Below, piece by piece: positions 1-9,189 of a DNA stretch of 64,000 bases (positions are counted from its first letter, which is position 1; each line of letters starts with the position of its first letter). The stretch is from contig NZ_QJKM01000006.1 of assembly GCF_003425685.1 (NCBI RefSeq), positions 343,551 through 407,550 on the forward strand, read 5' to 3'. The notes below the pieces were generated by a model. That model ran no database searches. It saw nothing but the letters and a program-made list of their open reading frames with translations, and was not told the origin of the DNA. The position numbers and the translations under genes were made by a program. This DNA is from Rhizobium terrae (GTDB taxonomy: Bacteria > Pseudomonadota > Alphaproteobacteria > Rhizobiales > Rhizobiaceae).

Positions 1-162
1 CGACTGCAGGCCGCGCGGAAACTGTGCGTCCTTGACGGCGCCGGAAAGAATTCCGAAGAGGGCGGCGATCAGCAGGGCGGCGGCAAAGACCGGCCAGCGC
101 GACCAGAGGCGATCCTCTTCGCGTTCGCGTCTCATCCGCTTGTCCCGCGGAAACGGCGCCAT
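1..162 (-). CDS. N-terminus of a predicted inner-membrane protein (partial)
   Basis: The gene runs off the left edge, so only about 54 residues are visible. They are a basic, Arg-rich cytoplasmic leader (MAPFPRDKRMRRER...) followed by one hydrophobic segment (PVFAAALLIAALFGILSGA), which looks like a single membrane anchor with the rest of the protein outside. The start at 162 is chosen because GGAG lies 9 nt upstream; another in-frame ATG at 168 is closer to that site. I cannot name the family from this fragment. Confidence 0.55.
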   Translation of the reverse strand, partial: MAPFPRDKRMRREREEDRLWSRWPVFAAALLIAALFGILSGAVKDAQFPRGLQS

Positions 163-327
163 CCGCATCAGCTCCGGAGCTTGAATGTTCCGAAGCCATG
201 CCTTCGGAACGAATTGCCGCCTTCTAAAGGAGAGGCTTGAGGCGGTCAATCGCAAGTCGTCGCGAACTTAAACGCCGATTGCGGCGGCATTTCAGACGGT
301 CGCGGCCTTTCCCGCCGGAAACGGCGG

Positions 328-834
328 TTACCGGTGGATCGGGTCCTTCCACAGGACTGCCTCCGGCTTTTCGACCGGCTCTATGTCGAGGTTCACCACG
401 ACCGGCTCCTGGCCGGAACGTACCAGCACGCATTCCAGCGTCTCGTCGCGGCTGGCGTTGATTTCCTGGTGCGGCACATAGGGCGGTACGTAGATGAAAT
501 CGCCGGGACCGGCCTCGGCGACGAATTCCAGGTTGTCGCCCCAGCGCATGCGCGCCTTGCCCTTGACGACATAGATGATGCTTTCGAGATCGCCGTGATG
601 ATGAGCACCGGTCTTGGCGTTGGCATGGATCGTCACCGTGCCGGCCCAGATCTTTTCCGCCCCGGCACGGGCATTGTTGATCGCCGTCGCACGGTTCATG
701 CCGGGGGTCTGCGCCGTGTTCGGATCGAGCGAATTGCCGGGAATGACCTTCACGCCGTGCTCGCGCCAGTCCACGTGATGGCCGTCATCGTCATGATCGT
801 GGGAATGATGATCGTCGTCGTGGCTATGGCTCAA
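328..834 (-). CDS. Cupin-domain protein with a His/Asp-rich N-terminus
   Basis: 168 residues. Residues 1-20 are almost only His, Asp and Ser (HDDDHHSHDHDDDGHH), and the rest is one small beta-barrel cupin of the Cupin_2 type. Motif 1 supplies His78-80 and Glu84, and motif 2 supplies His122 in VPPYVPHQE, the usual metal ligands. Substrate and reaction are unknown; such proteins are metal-dependent dioxygenases, isomerases or sensors. The start codon at 834 is TTG, and a later start near Val21 would remove the His-rich leader, so whether the leader is translated is a real question. It is transcribed alone, pointing at the partial gene on the left. Confidence 0.75.
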   Translation of the reverse strand: MSHSHDDDHHSHDHDDDGHHVDWREHGVKVIPGNSLDPNTAQTPGMNRATAINNARAGAEKIWAGTVTIHANAKTGAHHHGDLESIIYVVKGKARMRWGDNLEFVAEAGPGDFIYVPPYVPHQEINASRDETLECVLVRSGQEPVVVNLDIEPVEKPEAVLWKDPIHR

Positions 835-1169
835 GGTCCGCTCTCATTCGCTTGGACGGGGCTCACCAACTCTCGCGAGAAGGGGGTCCGCGAGCCCCTG
901 ACCGGCTTCATGCCGGCTGGGCGCCCACGTAGCTTTGCTTCCCCCGCATGATCAACGGGAACCTGGCGAAAGTCAAAGACTTGGTAAGAAAAGGTTGACC
1001 TTGCCGTTCCGGATCGGCACAGGCCGGAGGGTGTGGGACAGGTTCACCGATCAGCTCCGGGCTTGTTCTTCATGCGTTGCCGGCCCCCAATGGAAAGACC
1101 CTGCCGATGCAATGGGCATCGGCAGGGTCCAAAGAGGGGCCTGAGATTGGTTTGTGGGGCTTGTTTCGC
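835..1169. other. 335-nt intergenic stretch between cupin and TerC-family genes
   Basis: No convincing coding sequence. It holds the upstream region of the leftward cupin gene and, at its right end, the terminator hairpin of the leftward TerC-family gene. Nothing else was recognised. Confidence 0.6.
1097..1129 (-). terminator. Rho-independent terminator of the TerC-family gene
   Basis: A perfect 14-bp stem (GACCCTGCCGATGC and its complement) closes a 5-nt loop. On the minus strand it is followed by TTTCC, so it lies about 40 nt past the stop of the leftward membrane-protein gene. The short T-run makes it a modest but convincing intrinsic terminator. Confidence 0.7.
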
Positions 1170-1793
1170 TCAGATGTTTCGAATGAGCGGCAGGACTTCA
1201 AAGATGCCGTGATAAATCATTTCGACGGCTACGTAGACGATGACGGCAAGACCGAGATAGGCGATCCAGCGGAATCGGGAGAGCAGCTTGGCGACGAAGT
1301 TGGCAGCGACGCCCATCAGCGCAATCGAAACGATCAGGCCGATGACAAGGACAATCGAATGTTCCTTGGCGGCGCCGGCGACCGCCAGAACGTTGTCGAG
1401 AGACATGGAAACGTCGGCGACGACGATCTGGGTCGCTGCCTGGAGGAAGGTTTTCTGAGGCGTATTCTCTTCCGCGACGGCGACGGCATGGGCGTCGCCG
1501 TCCTGGCCTTCGCGCAACTCGCTCCACATCTTCCAGCAGACCCATGAAAGCAGAAAGCCGCCGGCGAGCTGAAGCCCCTTGATCGCCAGAAGGTAGGTGG
1601 CGACGACCGCAAACACGAGGCGCAGCACGGTGGCGGCGGAAATGCCGAACAAGATTGCTTTCTTTCGCAGCGAAGCGGGAAGACCGGCTGCGGCGAGACC
1701 GATGACAATGGCATTGTCGCCGGAAAGAACGAGGTTGATGGCAATGACCTCGATAAGGGCAGCAAAGCCGGCCGCTGTGAAAAGTTCCATCAT
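1170..1793 (-). CDS. TerC/YjbE-family integral membrane protein, putative metal exporter
   Basis: 207 residues with about seven hydrophobic segments. It carries the two TerC-family acidic signatures, one near the N-terminus (NLVLSGDNAIVIGLAA) and a repeat mid-protein (VADVSMSLDNVLAVAGAA). The paired Asp-Asn motifs inside membrane helices are characteristic of the family, whose studied members (Alx, MntP-like, YkoY/YceF) move Mn2+ or other divalent metals. Length fits the YjbE subgroup. Two ATG codons lie in tandem at the start. A terminator follows the gene and it stands alone. Substrate is an inference from the family. Confidence 0.85.
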   Translation of the reverse strand: MMELFTAAGFAALIEVIAINLVLSGDNAIVIGLAAAGLPASLRKKAILFGISAATVLRLVFAVVATYLLAIKGLQLAGGFLLSWVCWKMWSELREGQDGDAHAVAVAEENTPQKTFLQAATQIVVADVSMSLDNVLAVAGAAKEHSIVLVIGLIVSIALMGVAANFVAKLLSRFRWIAYLGLAVIVYVAVEMIYHGIFEVLPLIRNI

Positions 1794-2086
1794 GAAGCTT
1801 GAACCTGAAGGCGTGAATGGACGAAATGAAGGCTGGAATTCTAGTCACATTTTAGTGGCGATTGGTACAGGATGTTTCCAGACGTTTCGCAAGATAATTT
1901 TGCATTCTATCAAATCGCATTATCCATGATCGAAGAGAAGATCGCGGCATCGGGCCTCGCCGCCGGCGTGACGGCGTCCCCGCTCCGCAACCGCCTATGC
2001 TTGCCGCCGACTCACCAGTCTCCTATATGGCCGTCGGTAAAGCAGGACGGGGTTGCTCGTCCGCTGCGATCTGCAGGGAGACTTCC

Positions 2087-2449
2087 ATGCCGCAAAATGC
2101 CGTGGTTCTGATCGTCGAAGATGAGCCGCTGATCCGATTTACGACGCTCGACGCTCTGGAAGAGGTCGGGCACAGGGTTCTGGAAGCGGGCAATGCCGAT
2201 GAAGCCATGGTGTTGTTCCGCAACCGAACGGATATCGACATCGTCTTCACCGACGTCAACATGGCCGGCTCGATGGACGGCATTCAGCTCGCACAGCGCA
2301 TCCGGGCCATCCGTCCAACGGTCGGCATCATCATCACCTCTGGTGTCGTCAATCTCGATCCCATGCTGTTGCCGGCCAATACCGTTTTCCTGCCGAAACC
2401 CTATCGGCACGACAGGCTGCTGTCGTCGATCCACGAAATGATGCCGTGA
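2087..2449 (+). CDS. Single-domain response regulator (CheY-like receiver)
   Basis: 120 residues, one receiver domain and no output domain. The acidic pocket is EDE (residues 11-13), the phospho-acceptor is Asp56 in FTDVNMAG, and Lys104 in FLPKPY completes the active site. The start at 2087 is set by GGGAG 6 nt upstream; a longer reading frame opens at 1997 but lacks a binding site. No histidine kinase is adjacent, so this is an orphan regulator that probably acts by protein contact or as a phosphate relay. Single-domain regulators of this FixJ/DivK-like kind are plentiful in rhizobia. Confidence 0.85.
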   Translation: MPQNAVVLIVEDEPLIRFTTLDALEEVGHRVLEAGNADEAMVLFRNRTDIDIVFTDVNMAGSMDGIQLAQRIRAIRPTVGIIITSGVVNLDPMLLPANTVFLPKPYRHDRLLSSIHEMMP

Positions 2450-2519
2450 AGAGGCCAAGGCGGCGGAACCAAGCGGGGCCGATTTCGGTTATCGTCCGAT
2501 CAACCGGAGGCATCAAAAG

Positions 2520-2819
2520 ATGTTCATGAGGTTTGCCGTATTTTCTCTCATCACGCTGGCTTTTACCGGCGCTGTTTCGGCGCAGACGTCGGAAGGAGAT
2601 CCGGCGACATTGCCGGGAGCCGCTCCGACCGCCCCCGGCGCCGGTCCGACCCGTTCGAACGCGCCCCTTCCGCCCGGCGTGACCGACCCGATGGCGACCA
2701 ACAGCACGACGGGCACTGTCGATCAGGAAGATCACTGTCAGCCGCCGGGCACAGCCGCCAACAGCAATCCGAGCGCCGAGGCGCCGACGCTGCCGCGGCC
2801 TGAGCCGGCCTGCAACTGA
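2520..2819 (+). CDS. Small secreted Pro-rich protein of unknown function
   Basis: 99 residues. A signal peptide (MFMRFAVFSLITLAFTGAVSA, cleavage expected near residue 21) is followed by a low-complexity Pro/Ala/Thr/Gly segment with two Cys (in DHCQPPG and PACN) that could form one disulfide. GGAGG lies 9 nt upstream of the ATG. It follows the response regulator by 70 nt but need not be co-transcribed. No family was recognised. Confidence 0.65.
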   Translation: MFMRFAVFSLITLAFTGAVSAQTSEGDPATLPGAAPTAPGAGPTRSNAPLPPGVTDPMATNSTTGTVDQEDHCQPPGTAANSNPSAEAPTLPRPEPACN

Positions 2820-2967
2820 GGTTCTCAAAAACCTCTTTACTCTTCGGTAATCTCTAGTAACTTAGTAGAGATTGAAGCGATGCCGGGGGAAGCATGTGTC
2901 CCGCGTCCCGGCGGCTTGCAAGACGACCCTTTCGCCCAATCTGAAACGGACGAGGAGTGTGTGCTTG

Positions 2968-4353
2968 ATGACCTATGATGTCGCAGTCGTCGGTTCCGGT
3001 TTTTCCGCGATCGCCCTTACCATCAATCTCCTAAGGTTCCTGCCGTCATCCGCCTCGATCGCGGTTGTCGGAGACGATCCGGGTTTCGGCCGCGGCACCG
3101 CCTACCGCACCGAATTCTATCTGCATCGGCTCAACGTGCCTGCGGCGCGCATGAGCGCCTTTCCGGACAGGCCTGACGATTTCGTCGAATGGCTGCGGCG
3201 CCAGGGCAGGGCGGTCTTTGCGGAGGATTTTGCCTCGCGCGGCGATTACGGGCTTTATCTGCGCGATACGCTGGCTTCGCTGCTGAGGCCGCGTGAGCGG
3301 CGGGCGCATGTCGATTTCATCAAGGCGAAGGCGACGGCCTGTGTCGAATGTGAACGCGACGGCCTTGTCTTCTGTCTCGACAATACCGGAGAGCTGAAAG
3401 CGCGCAACGTCGTCCTGGCGCTCGGCGTCGGCAATGCCGACCTACCCTTGCCGGCGACGCGCATCGATCGGGACGTCCATTCGAGGATCGTCGAGAACCC
3501 CTGGCGACTCGGCTGGCTGTCGCGTGTCGGACGCGAGGACGAGATCTGCATATTCGGTTCGGGCCTGACGATGATCGACCAGGTGCTGTCGCTGCGCGCC
3601 CAGGGCCACCGCGGCCGTATCCACGTCCTGTCGCGCCGCGGGCTCGTGCCGCATGCCCATCCCTTGCGGCGCGCGGCACCGGTGCCCCCTGAATTGGCGG
3701 AAAGCCGGGAGATCAGCGCACTGCTGCATGCCCTGCGCCGGCAGGCGAGAGCGGGTGCCGACTGGCGGGGTGTCGTGGACGGGCTGCGGCCGCAGACCCA
3801 GGCTTTGTGGCAAAGTCTCAGCCGGGACCAGCGTTCAAGATTTCTGCGCCATGCGCTTGCCTGGTGGAATATCCATCGCCACCGGATCGCACCGGACGTT
3901 TCTGCCCGCTTCGACGCATTGCTGAAGGATGGTACCGTCACGGTTCATGCCGGTTTCCTGCAATCCCTCGATCGCGAGGGCGAGGGGGCCGGTATCCGCT
4001 ACCGCAAGCGCGGAACGAAGGAGATCGTTTCTTTCCGCGCGGACTGGATCGTCAACTGCACCGGCATGGAGCGGGCCGGCATCGGCCATTCGCCGCTTCT
4101 GCGGGCCATGCGAGATCGTGAGATGATCGCAATGGACGATCTCGGCCTCGGCATTTCCGTCGATGCTCAGTCGCGTGTCGTCGATCCGCAGGGAAAACCG
4201 CAGCCTGGCCTTTTTGCGGCAGGCGCGCTGACTGCGGGGCAGTTCTGGGAAATCACGGCAGTGCCCGATATCCGCGTTCAGGCCAAGGCACTTGCCGAGA
4301 CGATCGCCGGCGATATCGCCCGGAACTTGCCGTGGCCGGCCCGTATCGCGTGA
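2968..4353 (+). CDS. FAD/NAD(P)-binding oxidoreductase (NAD_binding_9 type)
   Basis: 461 residues. The N-terminal dinucleotide-binding fold begins immediately (YDVAVVGSGFSAIAL), a second nucleotide-binding segment lies mid-protein (DEICIFGSGLTMIDQVLSL), and a flavoprotein closing motif is near the C-terminus (GLFAAGALTAGQFWE). This layout fits the FAD-NAD(P)-binding family found in many proteobacteria as an uncharacterised hydroxylase- or reductase-like protein. ATG 2968 is preferred to the upstream frame opening at 2872 because GAGGAG sits 10 nt before it and the Rossmann fold should start at the N-terminus. Substrate unknown. Confidence 0.75.
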   Translation: MTYDVAVVGSGFSAIALTINLLRFLPSSASIAVVGDDPGFGRGTAYRTEFYLHRLNVPAARMSAFPDRPDDFVEWLRRQGRAVFAEDFASRGDYGLYLRDTLASLLRPRERRAHVDFIKAKATACVECERDGLVFCLDNTGELKARNVVLALGVGNADLPLPATRIDRDVHSRIVENPWRLGWLSRVGREDEICIFGSGLTMIDQVLSLRAQGHRGRIHVLSRRGLVPHAHPLRRAAPVPPELAESREISALLHALRRQARAGADWRGVVDGLRPQTQALWQSLSRDQRSRFLRHALAWWNIHRHRIAPDVSARFDALLKDGTVTVHAGFLQSLDREGEGAGIRYRKRGTKEIVSFRADWIVNCTGMERAGIGHSPLLRAMRDREMIAMDDLGLGISVDAQSRVVDPQGKPQPGLFAAGALTAGQFWEITAVPDIRVQAKALAETIAGDIARNLPWPARIA

Positions 4354-4470
4354 TTCTTCGCCTGTATAGGATGATTTTCTCCCAAGCCGATGCAGGCGGC
4401 AGGTTCCTTGCTTTCATATAGCAATGTGCGCGCTAATCTTGAGCAAGTCATTGCGCAGAAAGGAATTTTC

Positions 4471-5022
4471 ATGGCTCTGAAACTCATCGGCCTCGCGGGT
4501 AGCTACAACCGTCCCTCCAAAACCTTTGCGCTGGTCAATCATGTCGCGGCAATCGCCGCCGATCACTATGGTTTCGATGCAAAGATTTATGATCTCGCCG
4601 ATGTCGGACCGTCGCTCGGACAGGCCCAGCGTCAGAGCGATCTCGAGGCGGACGCCAAGAGCGTGCTGGCGGATGTCGTCACCGCGGATTTCCTGATCGT
4701 CGGGTCGCCCACCTACAAAGGCAGCTATCCCGGCCTCTTCAAACATTTCATCGATCTGATCGACCCGGAACAGCTGCGCGCCAAGCCGATCCTGATCACG
4801 GCGACAGGCGGTGGCGACCGGCACGCGCTGATGGTGGAGCACCAGCTTCGCCCGCTCTTCGGTTTCTTCATGGCGCATACGCTGCCGACCGCGATCTATG
4901 CGTCCGACCGCGATTTCACCGATTACCGGGTCGCATCGGAGGCTCTGCAGCAACGGATCGGCTTTGCCGTAAAGGAGCTTGCCGCCTTCTTTCCCGGCCG
5001 TGCCCTGGAGGCGGCCGAGTAA
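4471..5022 (+). CDS. NAD(P)H-dependent FMN reductase (SsuE/MsuE family)
   Basis: 183 residues with a flavodoxin-like fold. The FMN phosphate loop is GSYNRPSKT (residues 10-18), and a mid-protein segment (VGSPTYKGSYPGLFKHFIDL) is typical of SsuE/MsuE reductases that supply reduced FMN to two-component monooxygenases, often for sulfonate use. No partner monooxygenase is next to it in the window. The start at 4471 has AAGGAA about 8 nt upstream; the longer frame from 4390 has no binding site. Confidence 0.8.
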   Translation: MALKLIGLAGSYNRPSKTFALVNHVAAIAADHYGFDAKIYDLADVGPSLGQAQRQSDLEADAKSVLADVVTADFLIVGSPTYKGSYPGLFKHFIDLIDPEQLRAKPILITATGGGDRHALMVEHQLRPLFGFFMAHTLPTAIYASDRDFTDYRVASEALQQRIGFAVKELAAFFPGRALEAAE

Positions 5023-5085
5023 CTTTACTTTCCCCCGCTTTGCCGTCATCAATGCCCGCGCAATGGTGAGCGAGAGGGGAAGTCG

Positions 5086-5583
5086 ATGACGACAGCTGAA
5101 GAACGGGATATGGCCAAGATCGCCGAACAGGAGAAGGCGCTCGTCTTCGACCGGTTCGATCTGACGACCGCCTGGGAACTCGGGTCGATGCTGCGCGACA
5201 TGGCGCTGGAACGAGGGGTCGGCATCGCCATCGATGTGAAGCTGCATTCCATGCCGGCTTTTTATCTCGCCATGCCGGGCACGTCCGCCGACAACGAGGG
5301 CTGGGTGCGCCGCAAGCGCAATCTCGTGCTTCGCTTCTTCCAGTCGAGCTACGCGATCGGCCGCAAGCTTGCCCATTTCCAGGATACGGTGGAAAACCGC
5401 TACGGCCTGTCTTCGGCGGATTATGCGCCGCATGGCGGCAGCTTTCCGATCACCGTGGCGGGCGTCGGCTGCATCGGCGCCGTAACCGTCTCCGGGCTGC
5501 CGCAGCGCGAGGACCACAATATGGCGGTCGAGGCGCTTGCCCGTTTGCTGAACAAGGATATTTCCTCCCTTCGTCTCGATTGA
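5086..5583 (+). CDS. Heme-degrading-domain protein (GlcG/HbpS, UPF0303 type)
   Basis: 165 residues of a single GlcG/HbpS-like domain, with the family segments VGIAIDVKLHSMPAFYLAMPGTS and FPITVAGVGCIGAVTVSGLPQREDH. Family members bind heme or other small ligands and are often annotated as heme-degrading, but catalysis is not established for most. GAGGGG precedes the ATG. The next gene starts 13 nt after its stop, so the two are probably co-transcribed. Confidence 0.75.
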   Translation: MTTAEERDMAKIAEQEKALVFDRFDLTTAWELGSMLRDMALERGVGIAIDVKLHSMPAFYLAMPGTSADNEGWVRRKRNLVLRFFQSSYAIGRKLAHFQDTVENRYGLSSADYAPHGGSFPITVAGVGCIGAVTVSGLPQREDHNMAVEALARLLNKDISSLRLD

Positions 5584-5595
5584 GTGAGGTGGATG

Positions 5596-6153
5596 ATGGC
5601 CGGCCCGAATATAAAAACACCGAGGGAAGTCTTTTCCTTCTGGTTCAAGGAACTGACACGCAAGGACTGGTTCGAGAAAAACGACGCGCTCGACGAGGCG
5701 ATGCGCAGGCATTTCTCAGCCACGCATCTGTCGCTCGCCCGCGGCGAACTCGATGCCTGGCGTGGATCGCCCGAGGATCGGCTTGCCGCCGTCGTCGTGC
5801 TCGATCAGTTTTCCCGCAACATGTATCGCGCGACGCCGTTGGCGTTTGCGGCAGACTGGCTGGCGCTGCGAGAAGCCAAGCTTGCGATCGAAGCGGGGGC
5901 TGACATGGCGGTTACCGCAGATGAGCGCTGCTTCTTCTATCTGCCGTTCGAACATTCCGAAGTGCTCGCCGAACAGGACCGCTCGGTCGAACTGTTCACG
6001 CTTCTGGGGGATGCCGATTATCTGGATTACGCGGAACGTCACCGGGCGGTGATCCGCGAATTCGGCCGCTTCCCGCATCGCAATGCGGTCCTCGGCCGGG
6101 AATCGACCGGCGCCGAGCTGGAATATCTTTCGAAGCCCGGCGCCGGTTTTTGA
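5596..6153 (+). CDS. DUF924 family protein
   Basis: 185 residues, all-helical. Family signatures are visible: FWF near residue 16, the VVLDQFSRNMYR motif, FFYLPFEHSE, and HRAVIREFGRFPHRN. DUF924 proteins have a TPR-like superhelical fold and no assigned activity. The ATG at 5596 is spaced 6 nt from GAGG, better than the ATG at 5593. It follows the heme-domain gene closely and converges on the GlsB-type gene 10 nt away. Confidence 0.8.
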   Translation: MAGPNIKTPREVFSFWFKELTRKDWFEKNDALDEAMRRHFSATHLSLARGELDAWRGSPEDRLAAVVVLDQFSRNMYRATPLAFAADWLALREAKLAIEAGADMAVTADERCFFYLPFEHSEVLAEQDRSVELFTLLGDADYLDYAERHRAVIREFGRFPHRNAVLGRESTGAELEYLSKPGAGF

Positions 6154-6163
6154 TGCTTGTAAT

Positions 6164-6415
6164 TTAGCGTCTGAACATTCGCGCAACGGCAATCAGGATG
6201 CAGGCGCCGATGAAGCCGGCAATGAGATAGCCGATCCAGCCGCCGAGCACGATGCCAAAGACGCCGAGAATGGCGTTGGCGATGATGGCGCCGACGATGC
6301 CCAGAATGATGTTCATGATGAGCCCCATGTTGCTCTTCATGAACTTTTCGGCGAGCCAGCCGGCAATGCCGCCGATGATGATGGCTGCGATCCAGCCGAT
6401 GCCTGCTTGTTCCAT
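6164..6415 (-). CDS. GlsB/YeaQ/YmgE-family stress-response membrane protein
   Basis: 83 residues made of three Gly-rich hydrophobic helices (GWIAAIIIGGIAGWLAEKFM, IMNIILGIVGAIIANAIL, GWIGYLIAGFIGACILIAV), which is the transglycosylase-associated-protein pattern. Such small inner-membrane proteins are induced in envelope and stationary-phase stress; a mechanism is not known. GGAGG lies 9 nt before the ATG. It is divergent from the MscS-type channel gene, leaving about 160 nt for two promoters. Confidence 0.85.
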   Translation of the reverse strand: MEQAGIGWIAAIIIGGIAGWLAEKFMKSNMGLIMNIILGIVGAIIANAILGVFGIVLGGWIGYLIAGFIGACILIAVARMFRR

Positions 6416-6578
6416 GATCCTGCCCTCCATTTTGTTGGCACAAGGAAACGCGGGGAAATGTTCCCGGTTCCCGATTTTGTTCCAATTCCGTCGAGCGCGA
6501 TAGTGGTTTCCTTTTCTTCGCCCAGAAGTCACTCTATTTTTGCCTTGCGAATCCGATCGAAAGACAAAGAGCAGACAG

Positions 6579-9047
6579 TTGGCAAAACCTTTCACGACCG
6601 GCCCTTCCTCCATATTGCGCCAGTTCCGCATCGCTTTCATGACCGTCGTCATGGGAGTTTTCGTCGCCGCGCTCCTGAATGCGGCCCCTGCGGTGGCGCA
6701 GGCTCAGGCGCCGCAGCAGCAGGCTGCGGATGTGACGATCGACTCCATCAACATGGAGATGAAGAACAAGATCGACGTCATCCGCAAGCGGCTCGATTCC
6801 TTCAGGAACCGCATCCAGAGCGACACGCAGGACGATGCGCGGCTTGCCGAACTCAGGGTTCAGGCGGAAGAGATCGTCGCCGAAATGCGGGCCGCCTCGG
6901 ATGCGATGAAAACCCGCGTCGAGCAGATCCAGGCGCGTCTCACCAGTCTCGGCGACCCCCCCAAGGAAGGGCAGCCGCCGGAGGCGCCGGCCGTCGTAGA
7001 GGAGCGCAACCGGCTTCTCAACGAAAGGTCGGAGCTCAATCTCATCGTCGATGATGCCGGCAGCCTGTCGAACAGCGCCACGCAGATCGCCAACACGATC
7101 ACCAATCTGCGCCGTACGCTGTTCACCCAGACGCTTTTCCGCCATACCGAACTGACGGGCGAGCTGTTTTCCGATGCCGGCAAAGCCTTCGTGGTCGAAG
7201 TGCGCAATTTCGGGGCGACGTTCGGAAGCTGGATCGGCTTCGTCTGGAAATTCAAGAAGCTGCAATTGCTGGGCGCGATCGCGTTGTCGATCGCCGCAGG
7301 CATGCTGTTCCTCTCGGGCGGCTATCGCCTCTTCGGGCGGTTCATCCGCCGCAACGGCCAGGAAACCCCGTCCTATATCCGCAGGCTTTCGGTCGCCTTC
7401 TGGTCGACGGTCATACAGACAATGTCGCTTGCGGCGTTCCTGCTTGCGTCCTTCCTTTTCCTCGACGGCTTCAACGTCCTGCGCGCGGACGTGTCGCCGA
7501 TCGTCGCGACATTCTTCGGTTTCGTGTGGTTCGTCTATTTCGTATGGAAGCTCACTTACGGTGTTCTGGCGCCGGGTGAGCCGGAATGGCGGCTGGTGCG
7601 GATCACCAATCGCGGCGCCCGCCTGCTGACGGTCGCAGTGCTTGCGATGGCCATCGTCAACGGACTCGACTACCTTCTCGGAGCCATCAGCGAGGCGCTC
7701 AATTCGCCGCTGGTACTGACCATCGTCAAGACGCTGTTCGCCTCTGTCATCATCGGCCTCATCCTCATCGCGATCTCCTTCGTCAAACCGCGGCTTGTCG
7801 AAGGCGAGGATCCGGACGGGCCGGGGCATCAGTGGCCGCGCTTCTTCCCGCTTCTGCTGCGGCTCATGGGCGGATTGCTGATCCTTTCGGTCCTGACGGG
7901 CTATGTGGGCCTGGCGCGCTTCGCCTCGACCCAGATCGTGCTGACCGGCGCCGTCCTCGTCCTCATCTATGTCGGGCTTCTCTCCGGCAAGGCGATCTCC
8001 AAGCAGGGGGCGTTCACCGACACGTCCGCGGGGCGGAGGCTTGCGGAGCGGTTCAAATTCAACGAGGTGGCGCTCGATCAGGCGGGCCTTGTGGCGGGCC
8101 TCGGCATCTATGCCTTCGCGCTTCTCTTCGGCATCCCGCTGATCCTGCTCACCTGGGGGTTCCAGATCGCCGACATCGAAGCCTGGATCTATCGCTTCTT
8201 CACGGAGATCCGCATAGGTAACATTTCGATCTCGATCGTCGGCATACTTGGTGGCGTGCTGCTCTTCGGCGCAGGTTTCGTGCTGACCCGCTGGGTACAG
8301 AAGTGGATCGACGGCAATGTGCTGGCCCGCAGCCAGGTCGATCTCGGGGTCCGCAATTCGGTCAAGACCGGCATCGGTTATCTCGGCGTGGGACTTGCCG
8401 TGCTCGTCGGCGTTTCGGCGGCCGGGATCGATCTGTCGAGCTTTGCGCTCGTCGCCTCGGCTCTTTCGGTCGGCATCGGTTTCGGCCTGCAGAATATCGT
8501 GTCGAATTTCGTCTCCGGCCTCATCCTGCTCGTCGAGCGGCCGTTCAAGGTCGGAGACCACGTGGTGACGGGGGCGACGGAAGGCATCGTCAAGCGCATC
8601 TCCGTGCGCGCGACCGAGATCGAGACCTTCCGCAAGCAGTCGATCATCGTGCCGAATTCGGACCTCATCAATTCGCCGGTCGGGAACTGGACGCACCGCA
8701 ACAAGATCGGCCGTTCCGAAGTGCCGGTTTCCGTCAGCGTTCATGCCGATCCGCAGAAGGTGATGGACATCCTGCTCGAGCTCGTGGATCAGGTTCCGGA
8801 AGTGCTGCGCAATCCCGAGCCGCATGTGGAATTCCTGAGCTTCGGTCCCTCGTCGCTGAATTTCGAGCTGCGCTTCCATCTGGCCGACATGGGGGACGGC
8901 TTGCGCATCCGCAACGATCTCAGGATCGCCATCCTGAAGCGCTTCCGGGAGGAGGGCATCGAGATTCCGTTCCCGCAGCAGGAGATCGTCCTGCACCGCG
9001 GCAGACCGATCCTGCCGGAGGAGGGCGACAGGCGGGGCGGGGCGTGA
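6579..9047 (+). CDS. Large MscS-type mechanosensitive channel with DUF3772 domain
   Basis: About 822 residues. The order is signal peptide ending near AAPAVAQA, a periplasmic coiled-coil region rich in Lys/Glu/Arg, DUF3772 around residues 120-180, about ten transmembrane helices, then the MscS pore and beta domain. The pore helix and its lead-in are SALSVGIGFGLQNIVSNF (about 625-645), followed by the LVERPFKVGDHV beta segment. This is the MscK/DUF3772 architecture, which releases solutes on hypo-osmotic shock. The start is uncertain: TTG 6579 gives a signal peptide with positive charges, while ATG 6639 would lack them; TTG 6540 is also open. Confidence 0.8.
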   Translation: MAKPFTTGPSSILRQFRIAFMTVVMGVFVAALLNAAPAVAQAQAPQQQAADVTIDSINMEMKNKIDVIRKRLDSFRNRIQSDTQDDARLAELRVQAEEIVAEMRAASDAMKTRVEQIQARLTSLGDPPKEGQPPEAPAVVEERNRLLNERSELNLIVDDAGSLSNSATQIANTITNLRRTLFTQTLFRHTELTGELFSDAGKAFVVEVRNFGATFGSWIGFVWKFKKLQLLGAIALSIAAGMLFLSGGYRLFGRFIRRNGQETPSYIRRLSVAFWSTVIQTMSLAAFLLASFLFLDGFNVLRADVSPIVATFFGFVWFVYFVWKLTYGVLAPGEPEWRLVRITNRGARLLTVAVLAMAIVNGLDYLLGAISEALNSPLVLTIVKTLFASVIIGLILIAISFVKPRLVEGEDPDGPGHQWPRFFPLLLRLMGGLLILSVLTGYVGLARFASTQIVLTGAVLVLIYVGLLSGKAISKQGAFTDTSAGRRLAERFKFNEVALDQAGLVAGLGIYAFALLFGIPLILLTWGFQIADIEAWIYRFFTEIRIGNISISIVGILGGVLLFGAGFVLTRWVQKWIDGNVLARSQVDLGVRNSVKTGIGYLGVGLAVLVGVSAAGIDLSSFALVASALSVGIGFGLQNIVSNFVSGLILLVERPFKVGDHVVTGATEGIVKRISVRATEIETFRKQSIIVPNSDLINSPVGNWTHRNKIGRSEVPVSVSVHADPQKVMDILLELVDQVPEVLRNPEPHVEFLSFGPSSLNFELRFHLADMGDGLRIRNDLRIAILKRFREEGIEIPFPQQEIVLHRGRPILPEEGDRRGGA

Positions 9048-9189
9048 GCGCTTCCGTTTCCACCATTGTCACGGTCGTCGCGGGCGGGCTTTTCGCATGT
9101 CGTAATCAGGCGTTTGGACTGCCTGCCGGAATTGCATAGTCCCCAAAAGTTTTCGACATGGCCCGCAAGGCCGAAAAGGGGTTCATTCC

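Noticed and set aside
1881..1910. GCAA-N7-TTGC inverted repeat upstream of the TerC-family gene, as a possible Mur/Fur manganese box.
   Set aside because: Arms are only four bases and the flanks do not match; also no yybP-ykoY-type riboswitch motif was found there.
6534..8996. A very long open frame antisense to the MscS-type channel gene.
   Set aside because: It is rich in Arg, Asp, His and Glu as expected for the mirror of a high-GC gene, and the sense frame has clear signal peptide, helices and MscS motifs.
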